The notes below the pieces were generated by a model. The model saw only the letters and a list, made by a program, of their open reading frames with translations, ran no database searches and had not been told where the DNA came from. From contig DBOE01000032.1 in NCBI GenBank assembly GCA_002299585.1, forward strand, positions 11,263 to 16,264: DNA of 5,002 nucleotides, read 5' to 3'. Positions 1 through 5,002 of this stretch are shown here, piece after piece. Source of the stretch: Hydrogenovibrio sp. UBA654 (GTDB lineage: Bacteria; Pseudomonadota; Gammaproteobacteria; Thiomicrospirales; Thiomicrospiraceae). A program made the translations under genes and the position numbers. Positions within the stretch are counted from its first letter, which is position 1. The number at the start of each line of letters is the position of its first letter.

Positions 1-24
1 TAGTTGCATGATGATGTTTTCCAT
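1..24 (-). CDS. Possible start of a further minus-strand gene, cut by window edge
   Basis: An ATG at 24-22 on the minus strand opens a frame that stays open to the window edge and reads MENIIMQL. A perfect Shine-Dalgarno-like AAGGAGG lies upstream on the same strand (49-43). The gap of 18 bases is longer than the usual 5-10, and no ATG, GTG or TTG lies at a better distance. Only eight codons are visible, so no function can be proposed. The AAGGAGG may instead belong to a transposon-end-like sequence (see the repeat entry at 34-52). The gene would follow the membrane protein ending at 85 with a 60-base gap. Confidence 0.25.
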
Positions 25-33
25 TGTTTTAGT

Positions 34-52
34 TGTTAAGTGCCTCCTTAAG
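34..52 (-). repeat. Sequence resembling the left end of the mini-transposon at 4644
   Basis: Read on the minus strand this is TTAAGGAGGCACTTAACAA. It matches the left end plus TTAA flank of the miniature element (4640-4658, TTAAGGAGGCTCTGAATAA) at 16 of 19 positions, including the first ten in a row. It could be an end of a related IS or mini-element extending off the left edge. Similarity stops after this stretch, and part of the match is a Shine-Dalgarno consensus, so chance or a ribosome binding site is a real alternative. Confidence 0.25.
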
Positions 53-84
53 TAATAAAATTTGATAGAGGTTTAAATACAAAG

Positions 85-636
85 TTATTCCGCTAGATTT
101 GTAAATGATTTAACCCAATTAGTAAGTGAATGCCAAGTTTGTTCACTAATGTTTTTTGTATTCTCCCACACACTATAAACCATTTCAGGAGCAGTTTTTT
201 TTACTGAAATCAGGATTTTATTTGAGGTTTTTTTGGCATCTGCAAGGCATTGAGAATAATCAAACTGATGGTTGGCATTAAATAAAATATTACCATCTTC
301 ATTGAGTTCTTTTTTGTCTTCACAATAGTCATAAACTTCAAGAGCGGCTACGGTTATTACAACACCAGCGGTTCCTATGGTTGCAGCAGTAACCGCTGCG
401 GATGCTATTTTTTTGCTTGAACGGCTTATGAATTTCTTTGAGGCATTAAGCTTTTTGCTTTTATGGCGTTTTTTTACCTTGTCAATTATTTGTTTTGATG
501 CTTGAAGATTATGAATAGATTCAATAGAAGTATAAGCTAAGCCAAAAACCCCTAAAATACTTTTTAAAAAGATGGAAGCTACTAAGCTAATAACAATGAG
601 TGTTGCTGTTATAGATGTAAAAATAACTTTAAACAT
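85..636 (-). CDS. Hypothetical two-helix membrane protein
   Basis: I do not recognise this 183-residue protein and propose no function. A hydrophobic segment at about residues 4-34 starts almost at the N-terminus. A strongly basic linker rich in Lys/Arg (about 48-77) follows, then a second, Ala/Gly/Val-rich hydrophobic segment (about 78-99). A mainly polar C-terminal part (about 103-183) contains two cysteines (C105, C130) and several tryptophans. The layout suggests an inner-membrane protein with a basic loop, probably cytoplasmic, and both termini on the opposite side; this is inferred from the charge pattern. I chose ATG at 636-634 because a GGGA ribosome binding site (minus strand, 646-643) lies 6 bases upstream and the membrane segment then begins at once. 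An in-frame TTG at 708 would add 24 polar residues but has no ribosome binding site. The gene lies 80 bases after the srmB-like stop on the same strand with no convincing terminator between, so it may be the last gene of that operon. Confidence 0.6.
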   Translation of the reverse strand: MFKVIFTSITATLIVISLVASIFLKSILGVFGLAYTSIESIHNLQASKQIIDKVKKRHKSKKLNASKKFISRSSKKIASAAVTAATIGTAGVVITVAALEVYDYCEDKKELNEDGNILFNANHQFDYSQCLADAKKTSNKILISVKKTAPEMVYSVWENTKNISEQTWHSLTNWVKSFTNLAE

Positions 637-716
637 AAAAGTTCCCACATTGTTATTTACCTGTCTTTGGAGTTTAGAGCAATTAACTGAAAAGTGCAAA
701 TTTGCCAACGTAAAAT

Positions 717-1934
717 TTATATAACTTTCTTTTTAGCCTTGTTTGCGAGTTTTTTCTTGTGTGGTTTCTTTTTTTGTTTATTCACTTTGGTTATTTTGGA
801 TTTTGCTTCTAATCCTAATATTTTGGCAACTGGCAATTTGTTTTGCAGATGGTATTCTATTCTGTGTAAGTGTTCTATATCGTGTGCTTCTATTAGGCTG
901 TAAGCAATTCCTACTTGCTGACCTCTGCCTGTTCTACCTATTCGATGAATATAGGTATCACCACGATGGGGCATGTCAAAGTTTATTACATGAGTGATCT
1001 TTAGCATGTCCAAACCACGGGAGGCTACATCAGTTGCTACTAGGGTTTTTACTTTACCTGAAGTAAATTTTTTAGTTCTTTCCATGCGTTTAGCCTGTAT
1101 CATATCGCCGTGGAGGGCAGTACTAGATATTTTTTGTTCTTGTAGCCAAGCGTCTAGTTCAATGGTTCGTTCTTTTTTATTGCAAAAAACTATAGCACTT
1201 TGGCAACTTTGGTCGTTAATAAGAGTCTTTAATAGTTGTTGTTTGTGTTGTTTATTGTCGGCGAAGTAGATTTGTTGTTGTACTTGAACTGATTGTTTGT
1301 TTGGAGCATCAATTTGTACTATGGCTGGGTCCTCAAGGATTTCTGTGGCAAATTTTTCTACACCACTACCAGCTAAGGTTGCAGAAAAGCATGATGCTTG
1401 AAAATCGTTGGGAATTGCTTTTAAAAGAGCATTAACATCTGGGCCTTGCCCCATATCAAGCATACGATCTGCTTCATCAATAATTAACATTTCTATATTT
1501 GATAAATCAATAAACTCTTTGCCCATAAGATTTAATAGTCGCCCTGGAGTAGCAACGAGAATATCTATAGGTGTTTGTAATTTTTCTAATTGTTTGTCGC
1601 TAGCAAAACCGCCAGTTATTATTTGGATTTTACATTGACAGTAGTTAGCTAATTGCTTAGCTACTTTATGAGTTTGAAAAGCTAGCTCACGAGTAGGAGC
1701 TAGTATTAAAACTCTTGGGGTACTACTGTGCTTTGGTTCGTCTAATAAAAATTGTAAAGCAGGCAAAACAAAAGCGGCAGTTTTTCCTGTACCAGTAGCA
1801 GCTCCTGCTAGCACATCTCTTTTCATTAACATCCAAGGAATTACTTCCGCTTGTATTGGAGTTGGTTTGTTAAAATGTTGCTCAGTTATTGCTGATAGTA
1901 TTTTTGGGTCCAGGTCTAGGTCTTCAAAAGTCAT
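717..1934 (-). CDS. srmB: SrmB-like DEAD-box ATP-dependent RNA helicase
   Basis: A complete 405-residue DEAD-box RNA helicase with all the usual motifs: upstream F21 and Q-motif Q28, motif I AATGTGKT (45-52), Ia PTREL (80-84), GG (108-109), Ib TPGR (129-132), II DEAD (153-156), III SAT (184-186), IV around VFCNK (249-253), a QxxR-type element ending at R283, V ATDVASRGLD (300-309) and VI HRIGRTGR (330-337). Short stretches resemble E. coli SrmB more than other paralogues: DEADRMLDMG, an ILEDP segment after motif III, FDMP-x-x-GDTY before motif VI, and SL-x-EAHD after it. A short Lys-rich tail (about 378-405) replaces the longer basic tail of E. coli SrmB and probably binds RNA. SrmB acts in the cytoplasm in early 50S ribosome assembly. 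The ATG at 1934 lies 13 bases after the ppnN stop and has no visible Shine-Dalgarno sequence, which suggests co-transcription and possibly translational coupling. DEAD-box identity is near certain; the SrmB assignment over RhlE or another paralogue is likely but not proven. Confidence 0.9.
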   Translation of the reverse strand: MTFEDLDLDPKILSAITEQHFNKPTPIQAEVIPWMLMKRDVLAGAATGTGKTAAFVLPALQFLLDEPKHSSTPRVLILAPTRELAFQTHKVAKQLANYCQCKIQIITGGFASDKQLEKLQTPIDILVATPGRLLNLMGKEFIDLSNIEMLIIDEADRMLDMGQGPDVNALLKAIPNDFQASCFSATLAGSGVEKFATEILEDPAIVQIDAPNKQSVQVQQQIYFADNKQHKQQLLKTLINDQSCQSAIVFCNKKERTIELDAWLQEQKISSTALHGDMIQAKRMERTKKFTSGKVKTLVATDVASRGLDMLKITHVINFDMPHRGDTYIHRIGRTGRGQQVGIAYSLIEAHDIEHLHRIEYHLQNKLPVAKILGLEAKSKITKVNKQKKKPHKKKLANKAKKKVI

Positions 1935-1947
1935 ATGGTTGGTTGAT

Positions 1948-3324
1948 TTAGTTTTTATTAATTATATTGTAGCAAGGAATATAGTTATCGGCACCTAATT
2001 TCATGCGTTTTTGTTTAGCGAATGATTTTAGTAGTTGGTCTATGTTTCGCATTATTTCTGGGTCGCCGTTTATTTGAAAAACACCCTGTGTTTTTATTTG
2101 AGCTATAGTGTTTGCTTTTACATTACCAGCGACTATAGCAGAAAAGATTTTCCTTAGATTGCTAGCTAGCTGATAGCTTGGTAAATCTTTACTAATTTTA
2201 AGTTTTGACACATCTTTATGGATAGGAGTAAAAGGTTGTTGTAGTTCAAAAGGTATATATAGGTTCCAGTTAAAATAATAGGCATCTTTTGACTTTTTTC
2301 TAAATTCTCTCACTTCTGTAACCCCTCGTTTTATTTGTTTTGCAACTAATTCTGGATCGTTTATGATTAATTGTAGTTTTTTAGTAGCTTCTTTGCCTAG
2401 AGTAATATTTATAAAAGCTAAAACAGCCTCAAAGTAATCTTTACTATTTTTTGGAGCCGTTAAAATAATAGTCAAAGGTATATCTTTATTTTTTGGATGT
2501 AACATCATGCTTAAAACATAAAGGATTTCCTCCATCGTGCCTGCTCCGCCAGGAAATACTACTATTCCATGGGCTAATCGCACAAAAGACTCTAGCCTTT
2601 TTTCTATATCAGGTAGGATTGAAAGTTCTGAAACTATGGCATTTGGAGCTTCAGAGGCGATGATTTCTGGCTCTGTTAATCCAATAAATCTCGGTCTATA
2701 AGAGCGTTGTTTTCCATGACCTAAAGCAGCCCCCTTCATAGGTCCTTTCATTGCACCAGGGCCACAACCTGTGCAAATGTCAAATAATCTAAGACCTAGT
2801 TCATAGCCAACTTGTTTAGTGTATTTATATTCAGTGAGAGAGATTGAATGTCCCCCCCAACAAACTATTAAATTTGGGTCTTGGTTAGTTTGCATTAGAT
2901 TGGAGTTACGGCAAAGGTGAAAAACTGCGTTAGTAATACCGTGGCTTGTTGTTAGGTTAAATTCAGGGCTATCAAGTATTTCATTTTTAGCATAGAGTAG
3001 GTCGCGTAATACTGAAGAGAGATGTTCTTGCAAGCCGACGATCATTTGAGTATCTACAAAGGCATTTTGTGGAGGATTATCAATTTCTAATTGAATGCCT
3101 CGACCTTTAACCTGCACTTTTATTTGAAAATTTTTATATTTTTTTAATAAATTAAAACTATCATCTTCTTTAGAACCTGTGTTTAATACAGCCAAAGAAC
3201 ATTGCCTAAAGAGTTCATTTAAACCTTCATTTGATCTATCACAAAGCTGGTGTGCTTCACGGTAGGATAAAATTTGCATTACCCCAACAGGACAAATAAT
3301 TACTTTTTTATTATTTATATTCAT
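1948..3324 (-). CDS. ppnN: Pyrimidine/purine nucleotide 5'-monophosphate nucleosidase PpnN (YgdH, LOG-type core)
   Basis: A 458-residue protein aligning over its whole length with E. coli PpnN (YgdH, about 454 residues). PpnN hydrolyses the N-glycosidic bond of nucleoside monophosphates, releasing base and ribose 5-phosphate, and is stimulated by (p)ppGpp in E. coli. An N-terminal domain (about 1-115) includes CSLAVLNTGS (42-51). The Rossmann/LOG-type core carries CWGGHS (155-160), CTGCGPGAMKGPMKGA (184-199) and the signature PGGAGTMEE (258-266), with catalytic glutamates at 265-266. The C-terminal domain contains IVAGNVK (397-403) and ends with a YIPCYNI segment (448-454) as in E. coli. The ATG at 3324 has only a weak AAAG-type ribosome site. 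It adds a few residues to the E. coli N-terminus, and no better start exists before the conserved region. The gene leads the minus-strand run and is divergent from the AI-2E family gene. A G7 run lies within the CWGGHS codons (2858-2852). Confidence 0.95.
   Translation of the reverse strand: MNINNKKVIICPVGVMQILSYREAHQLCDRSNEGLNELFRQCSLAVLNTGSKEDDSFNLLKKYKNFQIKVQVKGRGIQLEIDNPPQNAFVDTQMIVGLQEHLSSVLRDLLYAKNEILDSPEFNLTTSHGITNAVFHLCRNSNLMQTNQDPNLIVCWGGHSISLTEYKYTKQVGYELGLRLFDICTGCGPGAMKGPMKGAALGHGKQRSYRPRFIGLTEPEIIASEAPNAIVSELSILPDIEKRLESFVRLAHGIVVFPGGAGTMEEILYVLSMMLHPKNKDIPLTIILTAPKNSKDYFEAVLAFINITLGKEATKKLQLIINDPELVAKQIKRGVTEVREFRKKSKDAYYFNWNLYIPFELQQPFTPIHKDVSKLKISKDLPSYQLASNLRKIFSAIVAGNVKANTIAQIKTQGVFQINGDPEIMRNIDQLLKSFAKQKRMKLGADNYIPCYNIINKN
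2852..2858 (-). repeat. G7 homopolymer inside ppnN
   Basis: Seven consecutive C on the plus strand (G on the coding strand) fall in the Trp-Gly-Gly codons of the conserved CWGGHS motif. G/C runs are uncommon in DNA this AT-rich. A one-base slip would truncate PpnN before its active-site loop. The frame here is intact. Confidence 0.9.
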
Positions 3325-3329
3325 ATAAT
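3324..3329 (+). promoter_or_regulatory. Possible -10 box for the AI-2E family gene
   Basis: A perfect TATAAT overlaps the ppnN start codon and would start transcription near 3336, about 20 bases before the ATG at 3357. No good -35 is visible 16-18 bases upstream (the region is an A/T run inside ppnN). The call rests on the -10 and on the 32-base gap, which forces a promoter into or against ppnN. AT-rich DNA yields such hexamers by chance. Confidence 0.3.
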
Positions 3330-3356
3330 ATTACTTTATTGTCTTAGGTTTAATTT

Positions 3357-4460
3357 ATGCAATCAGGGTACAAATTAGAAGATATTTTTTTAGCAATCTT
3401 ATTGTTAATCGCACTAGTTGGTCTATTATGGTTGTTTTCTCCATTTTTAGAAGTTTTATTATTTGCAATGATTTTAGCTACTGCTACTTATAAGCTATAT
3501 GAAATTGTTTTAATAAGGGTAAAAGGTTCAGAAACAATGGCAGCTATGTTAACTAGCTTTGCTATGTTTTTAACAATGATAGGGCCAGTTACATATTTGA
3601 TTTTAGAAGTTAGTTTACAAGCAGGAAGAGTGTATAGTGATGTTACATCATGGTTATCCTCACAGACCCCAGATTCTTTTAGGGATTTCAGTCAACAGAT
3701 AATCCAATTATTTCCTATTCCTAAAAAAACACAAGAAGAACTATTTATAAAGTTACAAGAAAATTCTAATAATATAATAGAGTTTACTCAAGATGGTATT
3801 GTGCTTTTATCAGAAGGTATTTATGGCAATACAGCTTCTTTTTTAACTTTTATGTTTTTAGCATTATTTGCTTTATATTTTTTTTATAGAGACGGTAAAA
3901 AAATAGTTAATTATTTAATCTTTCTTTCACCATTAGATAACTTTTATGACAGAATGATTGTGACTCGTTTTGCTAATTTATCAACAATTTTGCTTGTATC
4001 AATTTTAAGTATAGCTTTATTACAAGGATTAAGCTTTGCAATATTATCTTGGTTTTTAGGTTTGCCAGGGTTGTTTTTAGGGATGGCAATCGCAGTAACC
4101 TCTTTTATGCCATTTATTGGTTCGGCTTTAGTTTGGTTGCCTGTTAGTGCTTTTTTTGCTTTACATGGTGATTACATTAGTGCGGGGATAGTTGCTTTTT
4201 TAGGAGCAGTTATTAATGGTTTTGTGATAGATAACATTATACGACCAATTTTAATTAACAAAATATCGGATAAACTTAATGGAGCAAAAGAAGATTTAGT
4301 AGTAACAAATCATACTTTAATAACTGTACTTGCTACTTTTGCAGGCTTAATTCATTTTGGGATTATGGGTTTATTTTTTGGTCCGGTAATTGCCGCAATT
4401 GCGATAACTATCTTTGATGTTTATTCTTTAAAAAATTCTAATATTTTAGATAAAAGTTAA
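3357..4460 (+). CDS. AI-2E family transporter (PerM/YdiK-like membrane protein)
   Basis: A complete 367-residue integral membrane protein with the AI-2E transporter family layout: three N-terminal helices (about 9-27, 30-50, 62-85), a soluble stretch of about 70 residues (86-156), a helix at 158-177 ending in FFYRDG, then a C-terminal bundle (about 205-232, 236-268, 274-297, 320-354). Family hallmarks are GLPGLFLGMAIAVTSFMPFIG (235-255), the DN-x-x-RP-x-L motif (292-299, DNIIRPIL) and FGxxGLFFGPV near the C-terminus (334-344). Members are inner-membrane proteins of about 350 residues. Proposed substrates include autoinducer-2 (TqsA) and Na+/H+ exchange in some bacterial members, so the substrate here is unknown. 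A loop of about 20 residues between the DNxxRP motif and the last helices (301-319, with NGAKEDL) looks a little long for the family. The ATG is preceded by a short AGG (3346-3348) 8 bases upstream. The gene is divergent from ppnN; a weak terminator follows. Confidence 0.85.
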   Translation: MQSGYKLEDIFLAILLLIALVGLLWLFSPFLEVLLFAMILATATYKLYEIVLIRVKGSETMAAMLTSFAMFLTMIGPVTYLILEVSLQAGRVYSDVTSWLSSQTPDSFRDFSQQIIQLFPIPKKTQEELFIKLQENSNNIIEFTQDGIVLLSEGIYGNTASFLTFMFLALFALYFFYRDGKKIVNYLIFLSPLDNFYDRMIVTRFANLSTILLVSILSIALLQGLSFAILSWFLGLPGLFLGMAIAVTSFMPFIGSALVWLPVSAFFALHGDYISAGIVAFLGAVINGFVIDNIIRPILINKISDKLNGAKEDLVVTNHTLITVLATFAGLIHFGIMGLFFGPVIAAIAITIFDVYSLKNSNILDKS

Positions 4461-4467
4461 TTATTAT

Positions 4468-4512
4468 TAGGCGAAGATCTACTAAAAATACAGCTAATTT
4501 AGCCTATTTTTT
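4468..4512 (+). terminator. Weak candidate terminator after the AI-2E family gene
   Basis: TAGGC (4468-4472) can pair with GCCTA (4502-4506), with a smaller dyad GCTAA-T-TTAGC (4493-4503) near the 3' arm, followed by six T (4507-4512). It starts 7 bases after the stop codon at 4460, where a rho-independent terminator is expected. The outer stem is only five pairs with a 29-base loop, so strength is doubtful. Confidence 0.35.
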
Positions 4513-4550
4513 GGTTGTATAGACTCCTAAAATTAATTCTGTAAATCCCC

Positions 4551-4563
4551 TATGAAAATCATA
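4551..4563. repeat. Short dyad TATGA-AAA-TCATA
   Basis: A perfect 5-bp inverted repeat with a 3-base centre lies about 35 bases upstream of the candidate -35 of the HvfA-type gene. It could be a regulator site, but short A/T dyads are common by chance here. No known operator consensus fits. Confidence 0.25.
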
Positions 4564-4594
4564 ATAGTGGATATTTAAACATTTAATGGGATAA

Positions 4595-4618
4595 CCTTTG
4601 TTATTTTGAAATAAAAGG
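4595..4618. promoter_or_regulatory. Dyad overlapping the -35/spacer of the hvfA promoter, possible operator
   Basis: CCTT (4595-4598) and TTATTT (4601-4606) are mirrored by AAATAA (4609-4614) and AAGG (4615-4618), with a TG centre and a two-base TG bulge in the left arm. The dyad covers the candidate -35 and most of the spacer, where a repressor or activator would act. It matches no copper-sensor (CueR-type) or Fur consensus that I know. Its function is inferred only from position and symmetry. Confidence 0.3.
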
Positions 4619-4626
4619 AATATAAT
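4598..4626 (+). promoter_or_regulatory. Sigma70-type promoter for the HvfA-type gene
   Basis: TTGTTA (4598-4603, four of six matches to TTGACA), a 17-base spacer, then a perfect TATAAT (4621-4626). Transcription would start near 4633, giving a leader of about 145 bases before the ATG at 4777. The leader contains the whole miniature element. A second, weaker pair (TTCAGA 4723-4728, 17 bases, TAAAAT 4746-4751) lies closer to the gene and would draw its -35 from the element's right end. Confidence 0.5.
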
Positions 4627-4643
4627 CGGGTCTAGTAGTTTAA

Positions 4644-4659
4644 GGAGGCTCTGAATAAG
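4644..4659 (+). repeat. Left terminal inverted repeat of the miniature element
   Basis: GGAGGCTCTGAATAAG, immediately preceded by TTAA. The core CTCTGAATA is identical to that of the right end. Confidence 0.6.
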
Positions 4660-4718
4660 TAGGGTTAGAATTAGACTGAGAAAATAGCGGCTCTTTTTGC
4701 TAGTATAAAATAATCATA

Positions 4719-4734
4719 CCTATTCAGAGACCCC
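4719..4734 (-). repeat. Right terminal inverted repeat of the miniature element
   Basis: On the minus strand it reads GGGGTCTCTGAATAGG, and TTAA (4735-4738) follows on the plus strand. It differs from the left repeat at three positions. Confidence 0.6.
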
Positions 4735-4764
4735 TTAAGGCAGATTAAAATTTAACCCAAAAAT

Positions 4765-4768
4765 GGAG
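4765..4768 (+). promoter_or_regulatory. Ribosome binding site of the HvfA-type gene
   Basis: GGAG lies 8 bases before the ATG at 4777 and supports that start. It is the clearest correctly spaced Shine-Dalgarno sequence in the window. Confidence 0.75.
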
Positions 4769-4776
4769 ATATACCA

Positions 4777-5002
4777 ATGAAGATACTTTTAAATAAAATG
4801 CTTTTAGCAACTGTTGGAGCTTTATTAGCTCTTTCAGTAAGTACTAGCACTATGGCTGGCGAGAACCTATTTGGTTTTACTAAAACAGGAGCTGTTGATC
4901 AACAAGTAGTTGTGATGTCTGATGGTAAATGTGGGGAAGGAAAATGTGGTAGTTCTAAAGATGGCAGCAAGAAAATGGAAGGAAAATGCGGCGGTTCTAA
5001 AG
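4777..5002 (+). CDS. hvfA: HvfA-type secreted copper-binding RiPP precursor, 3' end beyond window
   Basis: The first 75 codons of a small secreted Cys/Gly/Lys-rich protein. Residues 1-27 form a Sec signal peptide: basic start (K2, K7), hydrophobic core (about 8-21) and a likely cleavage after M26-A27. A short mature N-terminus, GENLFGFTKTGAVDQQVVV (28-46), matches the N-L-F start typical of this family. Repeated cysteine motifs follow: DGKCG (49-53), EGKCG (54-58) and EGKCG (68-72), with Gly/Ser/Lys spacers. The frame is open at the edge and more repeats are likely. Known family members (HvfA of Haemophilus influenzae, bufferins of Caulobacter) are ribosomally made peptides whose EGKCG cysteines become copper-binding oxazolone/thioamide or thiooxazole-type groups, installed by a DUF692/MNIO iron enzyme with a partner protein, before export. 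No modification gene is visible here; one is expected just downstream. The role in copper binding or protection is inferred from the family. A simple Cys-rich metal-binding protein is the alternative. Confidence 0.85.
   Translation, partial: MKILLNKMLLATVGALLALSVSTSTMAGENLFGFTKTGAVDQQVVVMSDGKCGEGKCGSSKDGSKKMEGKCGGSK

Larger units (their letters stand above)
4644..4734. mobile_element. 91-bp MITE-like element with IS5-type ends and TTAA flanks
   Basis: Imperfect terminal inverted repeats, GGAGGCTCTGAATAAG at the left and GGGGTCTCTGAATAGG read inward from the right, match at 13 of 16 positions. The element is flanked on both sides by TTAA (4640-4643 and 4735-4738), as expected of a 4-bp target duplication of the YTAR type made by IS5-group transposases. 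From memory, the ends also resemble the IS5 terminal repeat (GGAAGGTGCGAATAAG) at about 12 of 16 positions. The interior is about 59 bases with no coding capacity, so this is a non-autonomous, MITE-like element that a full-length relative elsewhere would have to mobilise. It lies in the predicted 5' leader of the HvfA-type gene, where its ends could fold into a long RNA hairpin. Alternatives are a large regulatory hairpin or a terminator, but no T-run follows. Confidence 0.6.

Noticed and set aside
696..705. Perfect palindrome GCAAATTTGC between srmB and the membrane protein gene
   Set aside because: It has no loop and no proper T-run after it, so it is not a terminator. A 10-bp A/T-rich palindrome can occur by chance.
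637..708. N-terminal extension of the membrane protein from a TTG at 708
   Set aside because: No ribosome binding site precedes the TTG and the added 24 residues are polar. The ATG at 636 has GGGA at a good distance and begins right at the membrane segment.
694..1638. Several open frames of 69-91 codons on the plus strand (694-903, 743-997, 994-1269, 1408-1638)
   Set aside because: All lie opposite the conserved helicase gene or its end, have no ribosome site or recognisable domain, and have compositions expected of antisense frames.
4552..4578. Tiny frame MKIIIVDI upstream of the RiPP gene
   Set aside because: Eight codons without a ribosome site, and located upstream of the best promoter, so unlikely to be translated as a leader peptide.
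4616..4636. ECF-sigma-like GGAA followed by GTC upstream of the RiPP gene
   Set aside because: The two parts are about 10 bases apart, too close for an ECF promoter, and the TATAAT between them fits a sigma70 promoter better.
4704..4720. TATAAAATAATCATA inside the mini-element as a Fur box or an internal promoter
   Set aside because: It fits the Fur consensus poorly, and no -35 hexamer lies 16-18 bases upstream of the TATAAA.

Overview
The window is AT-rich, tightly packed DNA from a proteobacterium, most likely a gammaproteobacterium. The pyrimidine/purine nucleotide nucleosidase PpnN and the SrmB-type DEAD-box helicase both align along their length with the E. coli proteins as I remember them, and an HvfA-type secreted peptide starts at the right edge. 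The species cannot be fixed from sequence alone. I see no tRNA, rRNA or CRISPR array and no complete transposase.

Layout: the left half is a minus-strand run of ppnN (3324 to 1948), then srmB-like (1934 to 717) 13 bases later, then a two-helix membrane protein of unknown function (best start 636, end 85). A possible further minus-strand gene start lies at bases 24 to 1. On the plus strand, an AI-2E family (PerM/YdiK-like) multi-pass membrane protein (3357 to 4460) is divergent from ppnN across only 32 bases. A 316-base non-coding stretch (4461-4776) follows. It holds a weak terminator, a well-formed sigma70 promoter with an overlapping dyad, and a 91-bp miniature transposon-like element with IS5-type ends and TTAA flanks. 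The window then runs into the first 75 codons of a gene (from 4777) encoding a Sec signal peptide followed by repeated (D/E)GKCG motifs.

That last gene is the most interesting item. Signal peptide plus EGKCG repeats is the signature of HvfA/bufferin precursors. These are ribosomally made, exported copper-binding peptides whose EGKCG cysteines are converted to oxazolone/thioamide or thiooxazole-type groups by a DUF692/MNIO-family multinuclear iron enzyme (HvfB) and its partner (HvfC). The modification genes, if present, should lie just past the right edge. The mini-transposon sits in the predicted 5' leader of this gene, between its best promoter and its ribosome binding site, so it may affect expression.

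The ppnN-srmB pair is compatible with a stress or translation-capacity operon: PpnN degrades nucleoside monophosphates and responds to (p)ppGpp in E. coli, and SrmB assists large-subunit ribosome assembly. That functional link is inference from gene order.
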